Below, one piece after another: positions 16,858 to 25,371 of a stretch of 64,000 nucleotides of DNA; within the stretch, counting starts at the first letter, position 1, and every line of letters starts with the position of its first letter. A program made the position numbers and the translations under genes. The notes under the pieces are model-generated. The model saw only the letters and a program-made list of their open reading frames with translations, was not told where the DNA came from and searched no databases. The stretch is from positions 450,342 through 514,341 of the forward strand of contig NZ_LKEH01000026.1 of the NCBI RefSeq assembly GCF_001642795.1, read 5' to 3'. Source of the stretch: Pseudomonas viridiflava. GTDB taxonomy: Bacteria; Pseudomonadota; Gammaproteobacteria; Pseudomonadales; Pseudomonadaceae.

Positions 16858-17766
16858 TCAGTGATCCAGATAAGGCTCCAGCACCTCCTCCAGCCACTCC
16901 ACAAAGCCTCGCACCCTGCGGGACATATTCTGCCGATGAGCGACCACCACCGAGACCGGCAATGGCTCTGGACGCAGATCAGCAAGCACCTCGATCAACT
17001 CACCCTTGGCCAGATGATCGCTGAGGCTGGATAACCCCGCCTGTATAAGCCCGATCCCCGCCAAACCCGCCGCATGATAGGTCTGCACACTGTTGACGCT
17101 GAGCGCGCCGGCAAGCTCCATCGTGGCGTAACCATCATCCTTGGGGTATTCCCAGCCGAAAGGCCGACTGCCCAGCGTTGGCGTGTAATGAATCATGCGA
17201 TGGCCCTGCGTAATCAGGTCGTCCAGCGTGTGAGGCACGCCATGGCGTTGCAGATAGGCAGGGCTTGCCACATTGACCATGCGCAAGACACCCAGCCGCC
17301 GAGCAACCAGTGTCTCGTCGACGATGTCCCCCACACGCACCGCACAGTCCATCCCTTCCAGCACCAGATCGATACGCCGGTCGGTGCTCGATATTTCCAG
17401 CTGGACTTCAGGATGGCGAGACATGAAAGAAGGCAGCGCCTGCATGAGCGTCGTGCGGGCGAGTTCTGTAGGCAAGTCAACGCGTAAACGGCCACGTAGC
17501 GGCGCTTCACTTCCCGCGAACATCGAACCCAACGCTTCGGCATCGGCGAGCAGCGCCTGTGCACGCACGTAAAACGCACGCCCGTCCTCAGTCAACTGCA
17601 CGGCGCGGGTCGAGCGGTGAAGCAGCCTCGTCCCCATTGATATTTCAAGGCGACGTACCACGTTGGACGCTCGCCCTTTCTGGATACCGAGGCTCTGCGC
17701 AGCCTGGGTGAAGCTGGCCATCTCGGCGATACGGACAAAAATTGCCAACGATTCAAGGTCGTGCAT
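16858..17766 (-). CDS. LysR-family transcriptional regulator
   Basis: Protein of 302 residues. The N-terminal winged HTH (MHDLESLAIFVRIAEMASFTQAA... with LLHRSTRAVQLTEDG) is followed by a periplasmic-binding-type effector domain to the C-terminus. It belongs to the subgroup often found divergent from oxidoreductases, and here it is divergent from a flavodoxin-like gene starting at 17,953. That gene is therefore its likely target. ATG 17,766 is preferred because upstream in-frame codons to 17,913 lack LysR homology. The effector is unknown. Confidence 0.88.
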   Translation of the reverse strand: MHDLESLAIFVRIAEMASFTQAAQSLGIQKGRASNVVRRLEISMGTRLLHRSTRAVQLTEDGRAFYVRAQALLADAEALGSMFAGSEAPLRGRLRVDLPTELARTTLMQALPSFMSRHPEVQLEISSTDRRIDLVLEGMDCAVRVGDIVDETLVARRLGVLRMVNVASPAYLQRHGVPHTLDDLITQGHRMIHYTPTLGSRPFGWEYPKDDGYATMELAGALSVNSVQTYHAAGLAGIGLIQAGLSSLSDHLAKGELIEVLADLRPEPLPVSVVVAHRQNMSRRVRGFVEWLEEVLEPYLDH

Positions 17767-17952
17767 TGTTATCCCAAAAGATAACGGTGAGTTCCGATTG
17801 GCATACTTTATAGCAAATATGTAACCGCCCATAGTCGCAACCCTGGTGACGGCCTTCAGTCCGAGCCACCCGGCTCTGCGACCCCATCGTGAAGCCCCCC
17901 TGTCGCAGCGCAACCAGAACCAGTGAGTCTATCCAGCAATGAGGGTTTTACC

Positions 17953-18555
17953 ATGAGCGTTGTTTCTTCTGGCTTGAAAGGCGTTGTCATCTACCACTCC
18001 GGCTACGGCCACACCAAACGTATGGCCGAGGCCGTAGCGCAAGGCGCGAAAGCGAGCCTGCTGCCGATTGACGCCGAAGGTGAATTACCCGAGCAGGCAT
18101 GGGCGCAGATCAAGGAGGCGCACTGCATCATTCTCGGCTCGCCCACCTACATGGGAGGACCGAGCTGGCAGTTCAAGAAGTTTGCGGATGCTTCATCCAA
18201 ACCCTGGTTCGAGGACATGTGGAAAGACAAGGTCTTCGGCGGATTCACCAACAGTGCGAGCATCAACGGCGACAAGCTCTCGACGCTGCAGTATTTCACC
18301 TTGCTCGCCGCACAGCATCGCGGCATCTGGGTAGGCGTGGGGATGAAGTCGGCCAACACCAAAGCGTCGCAGCGTGATGATCTCAACCGCATGGGCTCGT
18401 TCATCGGCCCTATGGCGCAGACGCCCGCCGACGCGACGCCTGAAGAAATGTCTCCGGGCGATCTGGAAACCGCACGCCTCTACGGAGCCCGAGTTGCTGA
18501 AATAGCAGGCCGGTTACTCTTCGCTGACGAGCAGGCCGCCTCGTTCAACTTCTGA
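17953..18555 (+). CDS. Flavodoxin-like FMN-dependent oxidoreductase (WrbA-like)
   Basis: Protein of 200 residues. The FMN phosphate-binding loop is YHSGYGHTKRMAEAV, and GSPTYMGGPSWQFKKF is the second FMN-contacting loop. Together they indicate an NAD(P)H:quinone or flavodoxin-family reductase related to WrbA. ATG 17,953 has GAGGG about 8 nt upstream; a longer frame from 17,923 is less likely. It is probably controlled by the divergent LysR gene. The substrate is not known. Confidence 0.82.
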   Translation: MSVVSSGLKGVVIYHSGYGHTKRMAEAVAQGAKASLLPIDAEGELPEQAWAQIKEAHCIILGSPTYMGGPSWQFKKFADASSKPWFEDMWKDKVFGGFTNSASINGDKLSTLQYFTLLAAQHRGIWVGVGMKSANTKASQRDDLNRMGSFIGPMAQTPADATPEEMSPGDLETARLYGARVAEIAGRLLFADEQAASFNF

Positions 18556-18598
18556 TTGATTGCCAGGGCGTGCGCTATCACGCAGTCAACGACTGACT

Positions 18599-18740
18599 GT
18601 GGGAGGCCCCACCACGTCTTCGACGTAGCGCTGTCGCGCAGCGAACACCGGACCGTGGGAGGCGGCTTGCCGGCGATGGCGTCATGTCAGTCGCCGATGT
18701 GACGTCTGAACTGGCGCATCGCGGGCAAGCCCCCTCCCAC
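18599..18740. repeat. REP/BIME element (type 2, GTGGGAGG...GCTTGCCGGCGAT)
   Basis: One long arm (18,599-18,674) contains gtgggaggccc, an inner cgtcttcgacg hairpin, and then gtgggaggcggcttgccgg. It is followed by the inverted REP atcgcgggcaagccccctc ending at 18,740. The last ~33 nt of the arm are identical to the arm at 41,651-41,735. The remaining part of the 18,556-18,906 gap shows nothing beyond the upstream region of the acyl-CoA dehydrogenase. Confidence 0.8.
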
Positions 18741-18873
18741 AGAGCCTGCGCCGAGCCAGCGCCTGCTGCGTAATCCGTACTGTTGATCACGTGGGCATCG
18801 CCACGATACCCACTGCTCACTGACCTTCATCACCCGCATCAATCTTGCTACCCCCTCTCCGTTCAGCCGCCTA

Positions 18874-18893
18874 GACTGGAGCGACATCCAGTC
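18874..18893. promoter_or_regulatory. Perfect palindrome next to the acyl-CoA dehydrogenase RBS
   Basis: GACTGGAGCGACATCCAGTC has 7-bp arms and a 6-nt centre. It sits directly before the AAGGTG Shine-Dalgarno and 13 bp before ATG 18,907. It could be an operator or a 5' UTR hairpin; only the symmetry is seen. Confidence 0.3.
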
Positions 18894-18906
18894 AAGGTGC
18901 GTTGCC

Positions 18907-20709
18907 ATGTCCGAGTCGCTGCTCAGTTCCCGTAATCTGGCTTTCGAGTTGTATGAAGTGCTGGATGCCGAAGCCCTGATCCGCCGCGAGCGCTTTGCCG
19001 AGCATTCTCGCGAGACGTTTGATGCAGCGATTGGCACGGCGCGGACCATTGCCGAGAAGTTCTTCGCACCGCACAACCGCAAGGCTGACGAAAACGAGCC
19101 GCGCTACGAGAATGGTGCCGCGGTGCTGATCCCGGAGGTCAAGCCTGCGGTGGATGCCTTTCTGGAAGCGGGTTTTCTGAATGCTGCACGCGATTTCGAG
19201 GCGGGCGGGATGCAGTTGCCGACATTGCTGTCGCAAGCCTGTTTCGCTCACTTCCAGGCCGCCAACGCCGGGACCACGGCCTACCCGTTCCTGACCATGG
19301 GCGCGGCTAATCTGATCGAAAGCTTTGGCAGCGACGAGCAGAAGCAGCGTTTCCTGCAACCGATGATCGAGGGCCGTTTCTTCGGCACCATGGCGCTGAC
19401 CGAGCCTCACGCAGGCTCTTCCCTGTCCGACATCCGCACCCGCGCCGAACCCGCCGCAGACGGTTCCTATCGGCTGCGCGGCAACAAGATTTTCATTTCT
19501 GGTGGCGATCACAACCTGTCGGAAAACATCGTGCACATGGTCCTGGCCAAGCTGCCGGATGCCCCGGGCGGGGTCAAAGGCATCTCGCTGTTCATCGTGC
19601 CCAAGTTTCTGGTCAACGACGACGGCAGCCTCGGCAAGCGCAACGATGTGCTGCTGGCCGGGCTGTTTCACAAGATGGGCTGGAAAGGCACGACCTCCAC
19701 TGCGCTCAACTTCGGCGATAACAATGAGTGCGTCGGCTATCTGGTCGGCAAGCCGCATCACGGCCTGAGCTACATGTTCCAGATGATGAACGAAGCGCGC
19801 ATCGGCGTCGGCATGGGCGCGGTCATGCTCGGTTACGCAGGCTATCTGTACTCGCTAGATTACGCCCGCGAACGGCCGCAAGGTCGTCTGCCGGATAACA
19901 AAAGCCCGGACAGCGCACCCGTGTCGATCATCCAGCACACCGATGTACGTCGCATGTTGCTGACCCAGAAAGCCTACGTGGAAGGCGCGTTCGACCTGGG
20001 CCTGTACGCCGCCCGCCTGTTCGACGACGCACAGACCGGCGAGACCGAGCAGATCCGCCAGCAAGCCCACGAGCTGCTTGATCTGCTGACACCCATCGTC
20101 AAATCCTGGCCGTCGGAGTTCTGCCTCAAGGCCAACGAGCTGGCAATCCAGATTCTCGGCGGCCACGGTTATACCCGCGAATACCCGGTCGAGCAGCATT
20201 ACCGGGACAACCGCCTGAACCCGATCCATGAAGGCACCCACGGCATTCAGTCGCTGGACCTGCTGGGCCGCAAGCTGGCGCAGAACGGCGGTGCCGGTCT
20301 GAAGCAACTGGTCAGGCTGATTGCCGATACGGCACAACGCGCCAGCACCCACAGTCAGCTCGATCATCTGCGCCAGCCGCTGGAGCAACTGGTAACTGCA
20401 CTGCAAAGCGTCACCGTCGGCCTGCTGACCGATCTGGCACAAGGCAAGGTCAACGTCGCGCTGGCCAACTCGGCGCTGTACCTCAAGGCGTTCGGGCACA
20501 CCGTGATTGGCTGGCGCTGGCTGGAACAGGCCATTCGTGCCGAAGAAGGACTGAGCAGAGGCAACGCAGCCGACGTTGATTTCTACAAAGGTAAGTTACA
20601 GGCGGCACGGTACTTTCTGACCTGGGAAGTACCGGCCTGTCATCACGAACTGGCGATCCTGCAAGCCCGCGATGACGTGTGCCTGTCGATGCAGAACGAG
20701 TGGTTCTGA
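18907..20709 (+). CDS. Acyl-CoA dehydrogenase (long type, with C-terminal extension)
   Basis: FAD acyl-CoA dehydrogenase of 600 residues. The domains are the N-terminal helical part, the beta domain with GTMALTEPHAGSSLSDI, and the C-terminal helical part with QILGGHGYTREYPVEQ. The likely catalytic glutamate is in NPIHEGTHGIQ. A ~130-residue C-terminal extension is typical of the FadE5/DmdC-like group, which acts in beta-oxidation or on acyl-thioesters of unusual acids. Chain-length specificity cannot be read from sequence. The gene is convergent with the toxin-like gene, with 34 bp between stops. It likely stands alone. Confidence 0.9.
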   Translation: MSESLLSSRNLAFELYEVLDAEALIRRERFAEHSRETFDAAIGTARTIAEKFFAPHNRKADENEPRYENGAAVLIPEVKPAVDAFLEAGFLNAARDFEAGGMQLPTLLSQACFAHFQAANAGTTAYPFLTMGAANLIESFGSDEQKQRFLQPMIEGRFFGTMALTEPHAGSSLSDIRTRAEPAADGSYRLRGNKIFISGGDHNLSENIVHMVLAKLPDAPGGVKGISLFIVPKFLVNDDGSLGKRNDVLLAGLFHKMGWKGTTSTALNFGDNNECVGYLVGKPHHGLSYMFQMMNEARIGVGMGAVMLGYAGYLYSLDYARERPQGRLPDNKSPDSAPVSIIQHTDVRRMLLTQKAYVEGAFDLGLYAARLFDDAQTGETEQIRQQAHELLDLLTPIVKSWPSEFCLKANELAIQILGGHGYTREYPVEQHYRDNRLNPIHEGTHGIQSLDLLGRKLAQNGGAGLKQLVRLIADTAQRASTHSQLDHLRQPLEQLVTALQSVTVGLLTDLAQGKVNVALANSALYLKAFGHTVIGWRWLEQAIRAEEGLSRGNAADVDFYKGKLQAARYFLTWEVPACHHELAILQARDDVCLSMQNEWF

Positions 20710-20743
20710 TTCGGCGTCACACGGATGCGCATCACGACGAACC

Positions 20744-23260
20744 TTATCCCTGTGGCGGAAAGAAGGTGTCCACCAGTACTTTCGCATCCTCACCCAGCTT
20801 CGCGGCGTAGGCTTCGCGACTGAAAAGCTCTCCGGTGCGCAGGTCGTAGGCAGGGCCTGTGACCTGTTCCACCGGCACCTGCCTGAGTTGCACGTTCATG
20901 AAACGGTAGTTGGCGCCTGCGACTTCTTCGACGCGGCTTATCTCGAAATAATTGCCCGGCAGGAACAGGGATTCGACTTCGCTGGGGCTATTGGAGAACG
21001 GGCTGATCGGTGTTGCGGTCAGGTACTCCTTGGCAGGCAGTTCAAAAACTACAGACGTGTCATCGAAGGTGATTTCGCCCTCGTGCAGCGTGGATACCAC
21101 GCCGCCTTGGCTGCTGGCGAAGACGCGTGCGATGTAAGGGTTTTCACTGAACGAGGTGAGGTCGGTATTGACCAGCACGTCGCCGACCTTGAGTGTTCCC
21201 TTTCGAAAAGCCTCGCCTGACGTGCCGCGTTCGCCACTGCCGCCGCGATACAGCGGCACATCGTTGTTGTGCTCGATCTCGCCAATGTCCTCTACCAGTT
21301 TCTCCAGCTCCTCGACCTGACTTGTACCGTCAGGCACGCCGGTGCGCAGGAACTGGTTGTAGGCGTCATCGTCCTCGGTATACCGGGTGATCGCCCCGCC
21401 GTAGTAATCGTCGTCCGCCGTCTTGAAGACCCGGTGCTTGTCACGCCATGCGTCGAATACGACGTCCTCGCCCTCGGAGTCGGAAACCACTTCCTCTTCG
21501 GAATCCATCTCATAGATGTCCATCAGATCCCTTTGACGCTCATTGCCGATGCGCGAAAGGCGCTGCTCTTCTGCCAGATTGAACTGCATGTGAGCATCCC
21601 AGAAGGGTGACGAGGCCGTGGTGTAGGGCTTGGAACCTTCCACGGGTGGATTGCCGCCCCGCAGCACAGGTTTACGGATCAACTCCCATTCGCCCAGCTC
21701 ATTGCGCCGCACCGGACGAGCGCCATTGAAGGCGTAGGGATTTTCCGGATCGACGATGGCCCAGGTCTTGAAGTCGTCCAGATACCGCACCCGATAAGGA
21801 AACCCTTCCAGAGTGATCCAGGTCTGGCCATTTCCCAGAACATGAACACCCTGGGCATGCCCCTCCATTGCCACCGGCACGTCTTCCAGCACTTCATTGC
21901 CTTCAAGACCGGCCAGCGCAGCCGCTGGATCCTGCGGTACTGGCGCAAGCTCGGCGGTACGGCCGATGCTCGCCAACAGTGGCAGATTGAACAGCAGGTA
22001 CACCGAGTTGATGATCGCGCCATGCACGCCGGATTTGCGCAACTGCGCGGTGCGCCCGTTGACGGCCTGATCGATATTCAGACCGACGCTCGCGATACCG
22101 GCGCCCACCAGACTCAACGCGATCGGCCACGCCAGCGACGACACACCGCCCGCAAGCCGAATGAATGCACTCAGGTAGCCGATCCACATCTGCTTGCGCA
22201 AGCTGGCGCTGCTGGTCAATTGATGGTGAATATCCTCGTTCATCTCCTTGCGCGCCACGTCACGCAGATGCTCGAACACAGGCCCGGAGCTCGCCGGGAC
22301 GTGGCGTCCGATCACTTTTTGATCAACTGACCACGGTTTCACGACAAGCTTGGCAAGCCTTGCACCCAGCGCGGTCTGCTGCTGTTCTTCACGAACGAAG
22401 TGCGACACCAGAGCTGCCCTGTCGGCAGGTTGGGCGATCTGCGTTTGCAGCCACTGATAAAGCGCCTGTTCAGTGGCAAACCGCTGGAACGCCGGTTCAG
22501 CGCCAGCCGTGTAGAGAATCTGCCGTCCATCGGCGTTGCTGATCAGCAGCATGTCCCTCGATGCATGACCGGCAAGCTCGAACACCCGCAGGGATACGCC
22601 TGGAGTGAATGGCTTGTCCTGCTGGACCGTCGCCCATGCATCAACGGTGTCGCGACTGCCGTTGACAGCCATGAGCACGGTTTCGAACTCATCGGTCTGC
22701 AACTGCTTCCTGCTGACCGCAAGACCTGCCGAAGACAACAGGCTTATCCTGGCGAAGGTACAGAAATCCTGACCATGATCACGCCAGAACGTATCGGCCT
22801 TGCGCTTGCAGTCGGCGGCGAAATCCTGCGCCCAGAAGTCTTTCAAGACCTCGCTGGGCAGCAAGGGGACTTCGTTTCGCTCACTGTAAAAGCGCTCACC
22901 GGCACCCGCCTGATAGAAGCCGCTGTAGGTATTCAACTGATCGGCTGAAACGTTATCGGCGGCATCGAAGCGATGCATCACCAGGTCAATCAGGGTCATC
23001 GATTCGGATGGCGGCCCGACATGTTCCCACCCCGTGAACGTCAGGCCGCTGTTGTCGGCATTCGTGAATCGGTGCCAATACACCTTGTCGGGGTCGAGTG
23101 ATTTGCCGGCGTGCTTGAGGAGAATCCTGCGTGCGGCCTGATACGCCAGGGTAGAGATATCCGGGTAAGCGCTCATCAGTGTTGCGGCGCGATCCCGAAA
23201 CTGCTTGTCCGTCCACGCGGAGGCGGCAGGCGACAGCGCCTGAGGGGATGTTTCGTGCAT
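20744..23260 (-). CDS. Toxin-like protein with C-terminal ADP-ribosyltransferase-type domain
   Basis: Protein of 838 residues. The last ~170 residues carry the R-S-E set of arginine-type ADP-ribosyltransferases: R672 in PLYRGG, DLTSFSENPYIARVFA (S703/S705) and E761-V-E763 in SEVESLFLPGNYFEI. Upstream lie two hydrophobic segments (~363-393 and ~414-433), an acidic stretch (DSEEEVVSDSEGED), and a long N-terminal region. That region resembles Pseudomonas proteins labelled dermonecrotic-toxin-like (DUF6543), though this is low confidence. The start ATG 23,260 has a GGACAGGAAG ribosome-binding site; the frame extends upstream to 23,392 without support. There is no signal peptide, no immunity-like gene beside it and no clear hrp box. 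It could be a secreted effector or an interbacterial toxin. Confidence 0.7.
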   Translation of the reverse strand: MHETSPQALSPAASAWTDKQFRDRAATLMSAYPDISTLAYQAARRILLKHAGKSLDPDKVYWHRFTNADNSGLTFTGWEHVGPPSESMTLIDLVMHRFDAADNVSADQLNTYSGFYQAGAGERFYSERNEVPLLPSEVLKDFWAQDFAADCKRKADTFWRDHGQDFCTFARISLLSSAGLAVSRKQLQTDEFETVLMAVNGSRDTVDAWATVQQDKPFTPGVSLRVFELAGHASRDMLLISNADGRQILYTAGAEPAFQRFATEQALYQWLQTQIAQPADRAALVSHFVREEQQQTALGARLAKLVVKPWSVDQKVIGRHVPASSGPVFEHLRDVARKEMNEDIHHQLTSSASLRKQMWIGYLSAFIRLAGGVSSLAWPIALSLVGAGIASVGLNIDQAVNGRTAQLRKSGVHGAIINSVYLLFNLPLLASIGRTAELAPVPQDPAAALAGLEGNEVLEDVPVAMEGHAQGVHVLGNGQTWITLEGFPYRVRYLDDFKTWAIVDPENPYAFNGARPVRRNELGEWELIRKPVLRGGNPPVEGSKPYTTASSPFWDAHMQFNLAEEQRLSRIGNERQRDLMDIYEMDSEEEVVSDSEGEDVVFDAWRDKHRVFKTADDDYYGGAITRYTEDDDAYNQFLRTGVPDGTSQVEELEKLVEDIGEIEHNNDVPLYRGGSGERGTSGEAFRKGTLKVGDVLVNTDLTSFSENPYIARVFASSQGGVVSTLHEGEITFDDTSVVFELPAKEYLTATPISPFSNSPSEVESLFLPGNYFEISRVEEVAGANYRFMNVQLRQVPVEQVTGPAYDLRTGELFSREAYAAKLGEDAKVLVDTFFPPQG

Positions 23261-23590
23261 GACTTCCTGTCCTTGCTCTGGATGAAAGCCATGCACGTTA
23301 AGCAATCGGCAGGCGCGACCTGCGGTAACTATTTCATTTATGAGTTCATGACCTTCGTGGCACAGCCGACATCGGGTGATGGAACAAAACATTCACCGGC
23401 AGTCTGATGACTACAGAGCACGACCGGGCAACGCAATGGCCTGAAAGCCTCGCCACTGCGGACGTCTGGTATTAATCCGCAAAACTTTGACAGTCAGCCA
23501 TTTCAACAGGTTAGAATCCCTTGGCACGCGGACTGCGTGGTCAGTTTTCGCTCTCAACGTTTTTGATTCGTTTTCTATGGAGTACCGCCC
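23261..23590. other. Divergent intergenic region, toxin-like gene / nhaP2
   Basis: These 330 bp hold the upstream regions of both divergent genes. A sigma-70-like pair for nhaP2 is described separately. I see no repeat, no RNA gene and no convincing hrp box on the toxin side. Confidence 0.5.
23487..23517 (+). promoter_or_regulatory. Putative sigma-70 promoter of nhaP2
   Basis: TTGACA (23,487-23,492) and TAGAAT (23,512-23,517) lie about 75 bp before the nhaP2 start. The hexamers are close to consensus. The 19-bp spacer is longer than the optimal 17, so the call is tentative. Confidence 0.45.
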
Positions 23591-25333
23591 TTGGATGCAG
23601 TAACCATCAACAGCCTGTTCCTGATCGGCGCGTTGCTGGTAACGGCGAGCATTCTGGTCAGCTCCCTTTCCTCACGCCTCGGCATCCCGATTCTGGTCAT
23701 CATCCTCGCGGTAGGCATGGTGGCGGGTGTAGACGGCGGCGGCATCATATTCGACAACTATGCAACGGCCTATCTGGTCGGCAACCTTGCGTTGGCCGTC
23801 ATCCTGCTCGACGGCGGCCTGCGAACGCGGGTGGCGAGTTTCCGGGTGGCGCTCTGGCCGGCCCTGTCGCTGGCCACAGTCGGGGTGCTGATTACCACGG
23901 TGCTGACTGGCATGGTCGCGGCCTGGCTGTTCAACCTGAACATGATCCAGGGCCTGCTGATCGGCGCCATTGTCGGCTCGACCGACGCTGCGGCGGTGTT
24001 CTCGCTGCTGGGCGGCAAAGGCCTGAACGAACGGGTCACGGCCACGCTGGAAATCGAATCCGGCAGCAACGACCCGATGGCGGTATTCCTCACCGTGACC
24101 CTGATCGGCATGCTTGCCAGCGGCCAGACCGGTTTGCACTGGGGCCTGCTGGGGCATTTGATTCAGGAATTCGGCATCGGCGGCATCATAGGTCTGGGCG
24201 GCGGCTGGATCATGCTGCAGCTGGTCAACCGCATCAATCTGGCAGCCGGCCTGTACCCGATCCTGGTGATCGCAGGCGGTCTGGCGATCTTTGCCCTGAC
24301 CAACGCCATTCACGGCAGCGGCTTCCTGGCGGTCTACCTGTGCGGTCTGGTGCTGGGCAACCGTCCGATCCGCAGTCGCCACGGCATTCTGCACATGCTC
24401 GACGGCATGGCTTGGCTGGCGCAGATCGGCATGTTTCTGGTGCTGGGTCTGCTGGTTACACCTCACGACCTGCTGCCTATCGCCATCCCGGCGCTGGGTC
24501 TGGCACTGTGGATGATTCTGGTGGCGAGACCCTTGTCGGTCATGGTCGGCCTGCTGCCGTTCAAGGCGTTCCACGGTCGCGAAAAAGCGTTCATCGCCTG
24601 GGTCGGCCTGCGGGGTGCGGTACCGATCATTCTGGCGGTGTTCCCGCTGATGGCCGGGCTGCCCAATGCCCAGCTGTACTTCAACCTCGCCTTCTTCATC
24701 GTGCTGGTCTCGCTGCTGCTGCAAGGCACCAGCCTGCCGTGGATGGCAAAACTGCTGAAAGTGACCGTTCCGCCTGATCCTGCGCCTATCTCCCGCGCCG
24801 CCCTTGAAGTCCACGCGACCAGCGAGTGGGAACTGTTTGTCTATCGCCTGGGTGCAGAGAAATGGTGCATCGGTGCGGCGCTGCGTGAATTGAAGATGCC
24901 CGAAGGCACCCGTATCGCGGCCCTGTTCCGTGGCCAGCAACTGCTTCACCCCTCCGGCAGTACCACGCTGGAAGTCGGCGATCTGCTCTGCGTGATCGGC
25001 CACGAGCATGACCTGCCAGCGCTGGGTAAACTGTTCAGCCAGGCCCCGCAACGTGGTCTGGACCTGCGTTTCTTCGGCGACTTCGTGCTCGAAGGCGATG
25101 CGCAATTGGGTGATGTGGCAGCGCTCTACGGCTTGAAACTCGACGGCATCGACCCCGGCATGCCGCTCAGCCAGTTCATTGTGCAGAAGAATCGCGGCGA
25201 GCCAATTGTGGGCGACCAGATTGAATGGAATGGAACTATTTGGACAGTTGCCGTCATGGACGGGAACAAGATCCAGAAAGTGGGCGTCAAATTCCCCGAA
25301 GGAAGCCGCCCGGGTCCCGGATTGTTCCTTTAA
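23591..25333 (+). CDS. nhaP2: K+/H+ antiporter NhaP2 (CvrA)
   Basis: CPA1-family antiporter of 580 residues with about 12 transmembrane helices. The ion-site segments [12 protein letters not shown] and [10 protein letters not shown] are present. A cytoplasmic RCK-C/TrkA-C domain follows (~400-490; [12 protein letters not shown]...VGDLLCVIG), then a C-terminal extension. It exports K+ (or other cations) for pH and volume control. The start is TTG 23,591 with GGAG ~8 nt upstream; the residues after it ([16 protein letters not shown]) match the family N-terminus. mscK begins 38 bp downstream on the same strand, so the two osmotic-homeostasis genes may be co-transcribed. Confidence 0.92.
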   Translation: MDAVTINSLFLIGALLVTASILVSSLSSRLGIPILVIILAVGMVAGVDGGGIIFDNYATAYLVGNLALAVILLDGGLRTRVASFRVALWPALSLATVGVLITTVLTGMVAAWLFNLNMIQGLLIGAIVGSTDAAAVFSLLGGKGLNERVTATLEIESGSNDPMAVFLTVTLIGMLASGQTGLHWGLLGHLIQEFGIGGIIGLGGGWIMLQLVNRINLAAGLYPILVIAGGLAIFALTNAIHGSGFLAVYLCGLVLGNRPIRSRHGILHMLDGMAWLAQIGMFLVLGLLVTPHDLLPIAIPALGLALWMILVARPLSVMVGLLPFKAFHGREKAFIAWVGLRGAVPIILAVFPLMAGLPNAQLYFNLAFFIVLVSLLLQGTSLPWMAKLLKVTVPPDPAPISRAALEVHATSEWELFVYRLGAEKWCIGAALRELKMPEGTRIAALFRGQQLLHPSGSTTLEVGDLLCVIGHEHDLPALGKLFSQAPQRGLDLRFFGDFVLEGDAQLGDVAALYGLKLDGIDPGMPLSQFIVQKNRGEPIVGDQIEWNGTIWTVAVMDGNKIQKVGVKFPEGSRPGPGLFL

Positions 25334-25371
25334 ACTGCCTACCCACACGTACCATCACGCGACCGGTGTCT

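Noticed and set aside
23354..23385. Possible hrp box upstream of the toxin-like gene
   Set aside because: A TNNGTGG half-match exists, but the GGAACC-type half at the right distance is poor (gggtgatg), so a HrpL promoter is not supported.
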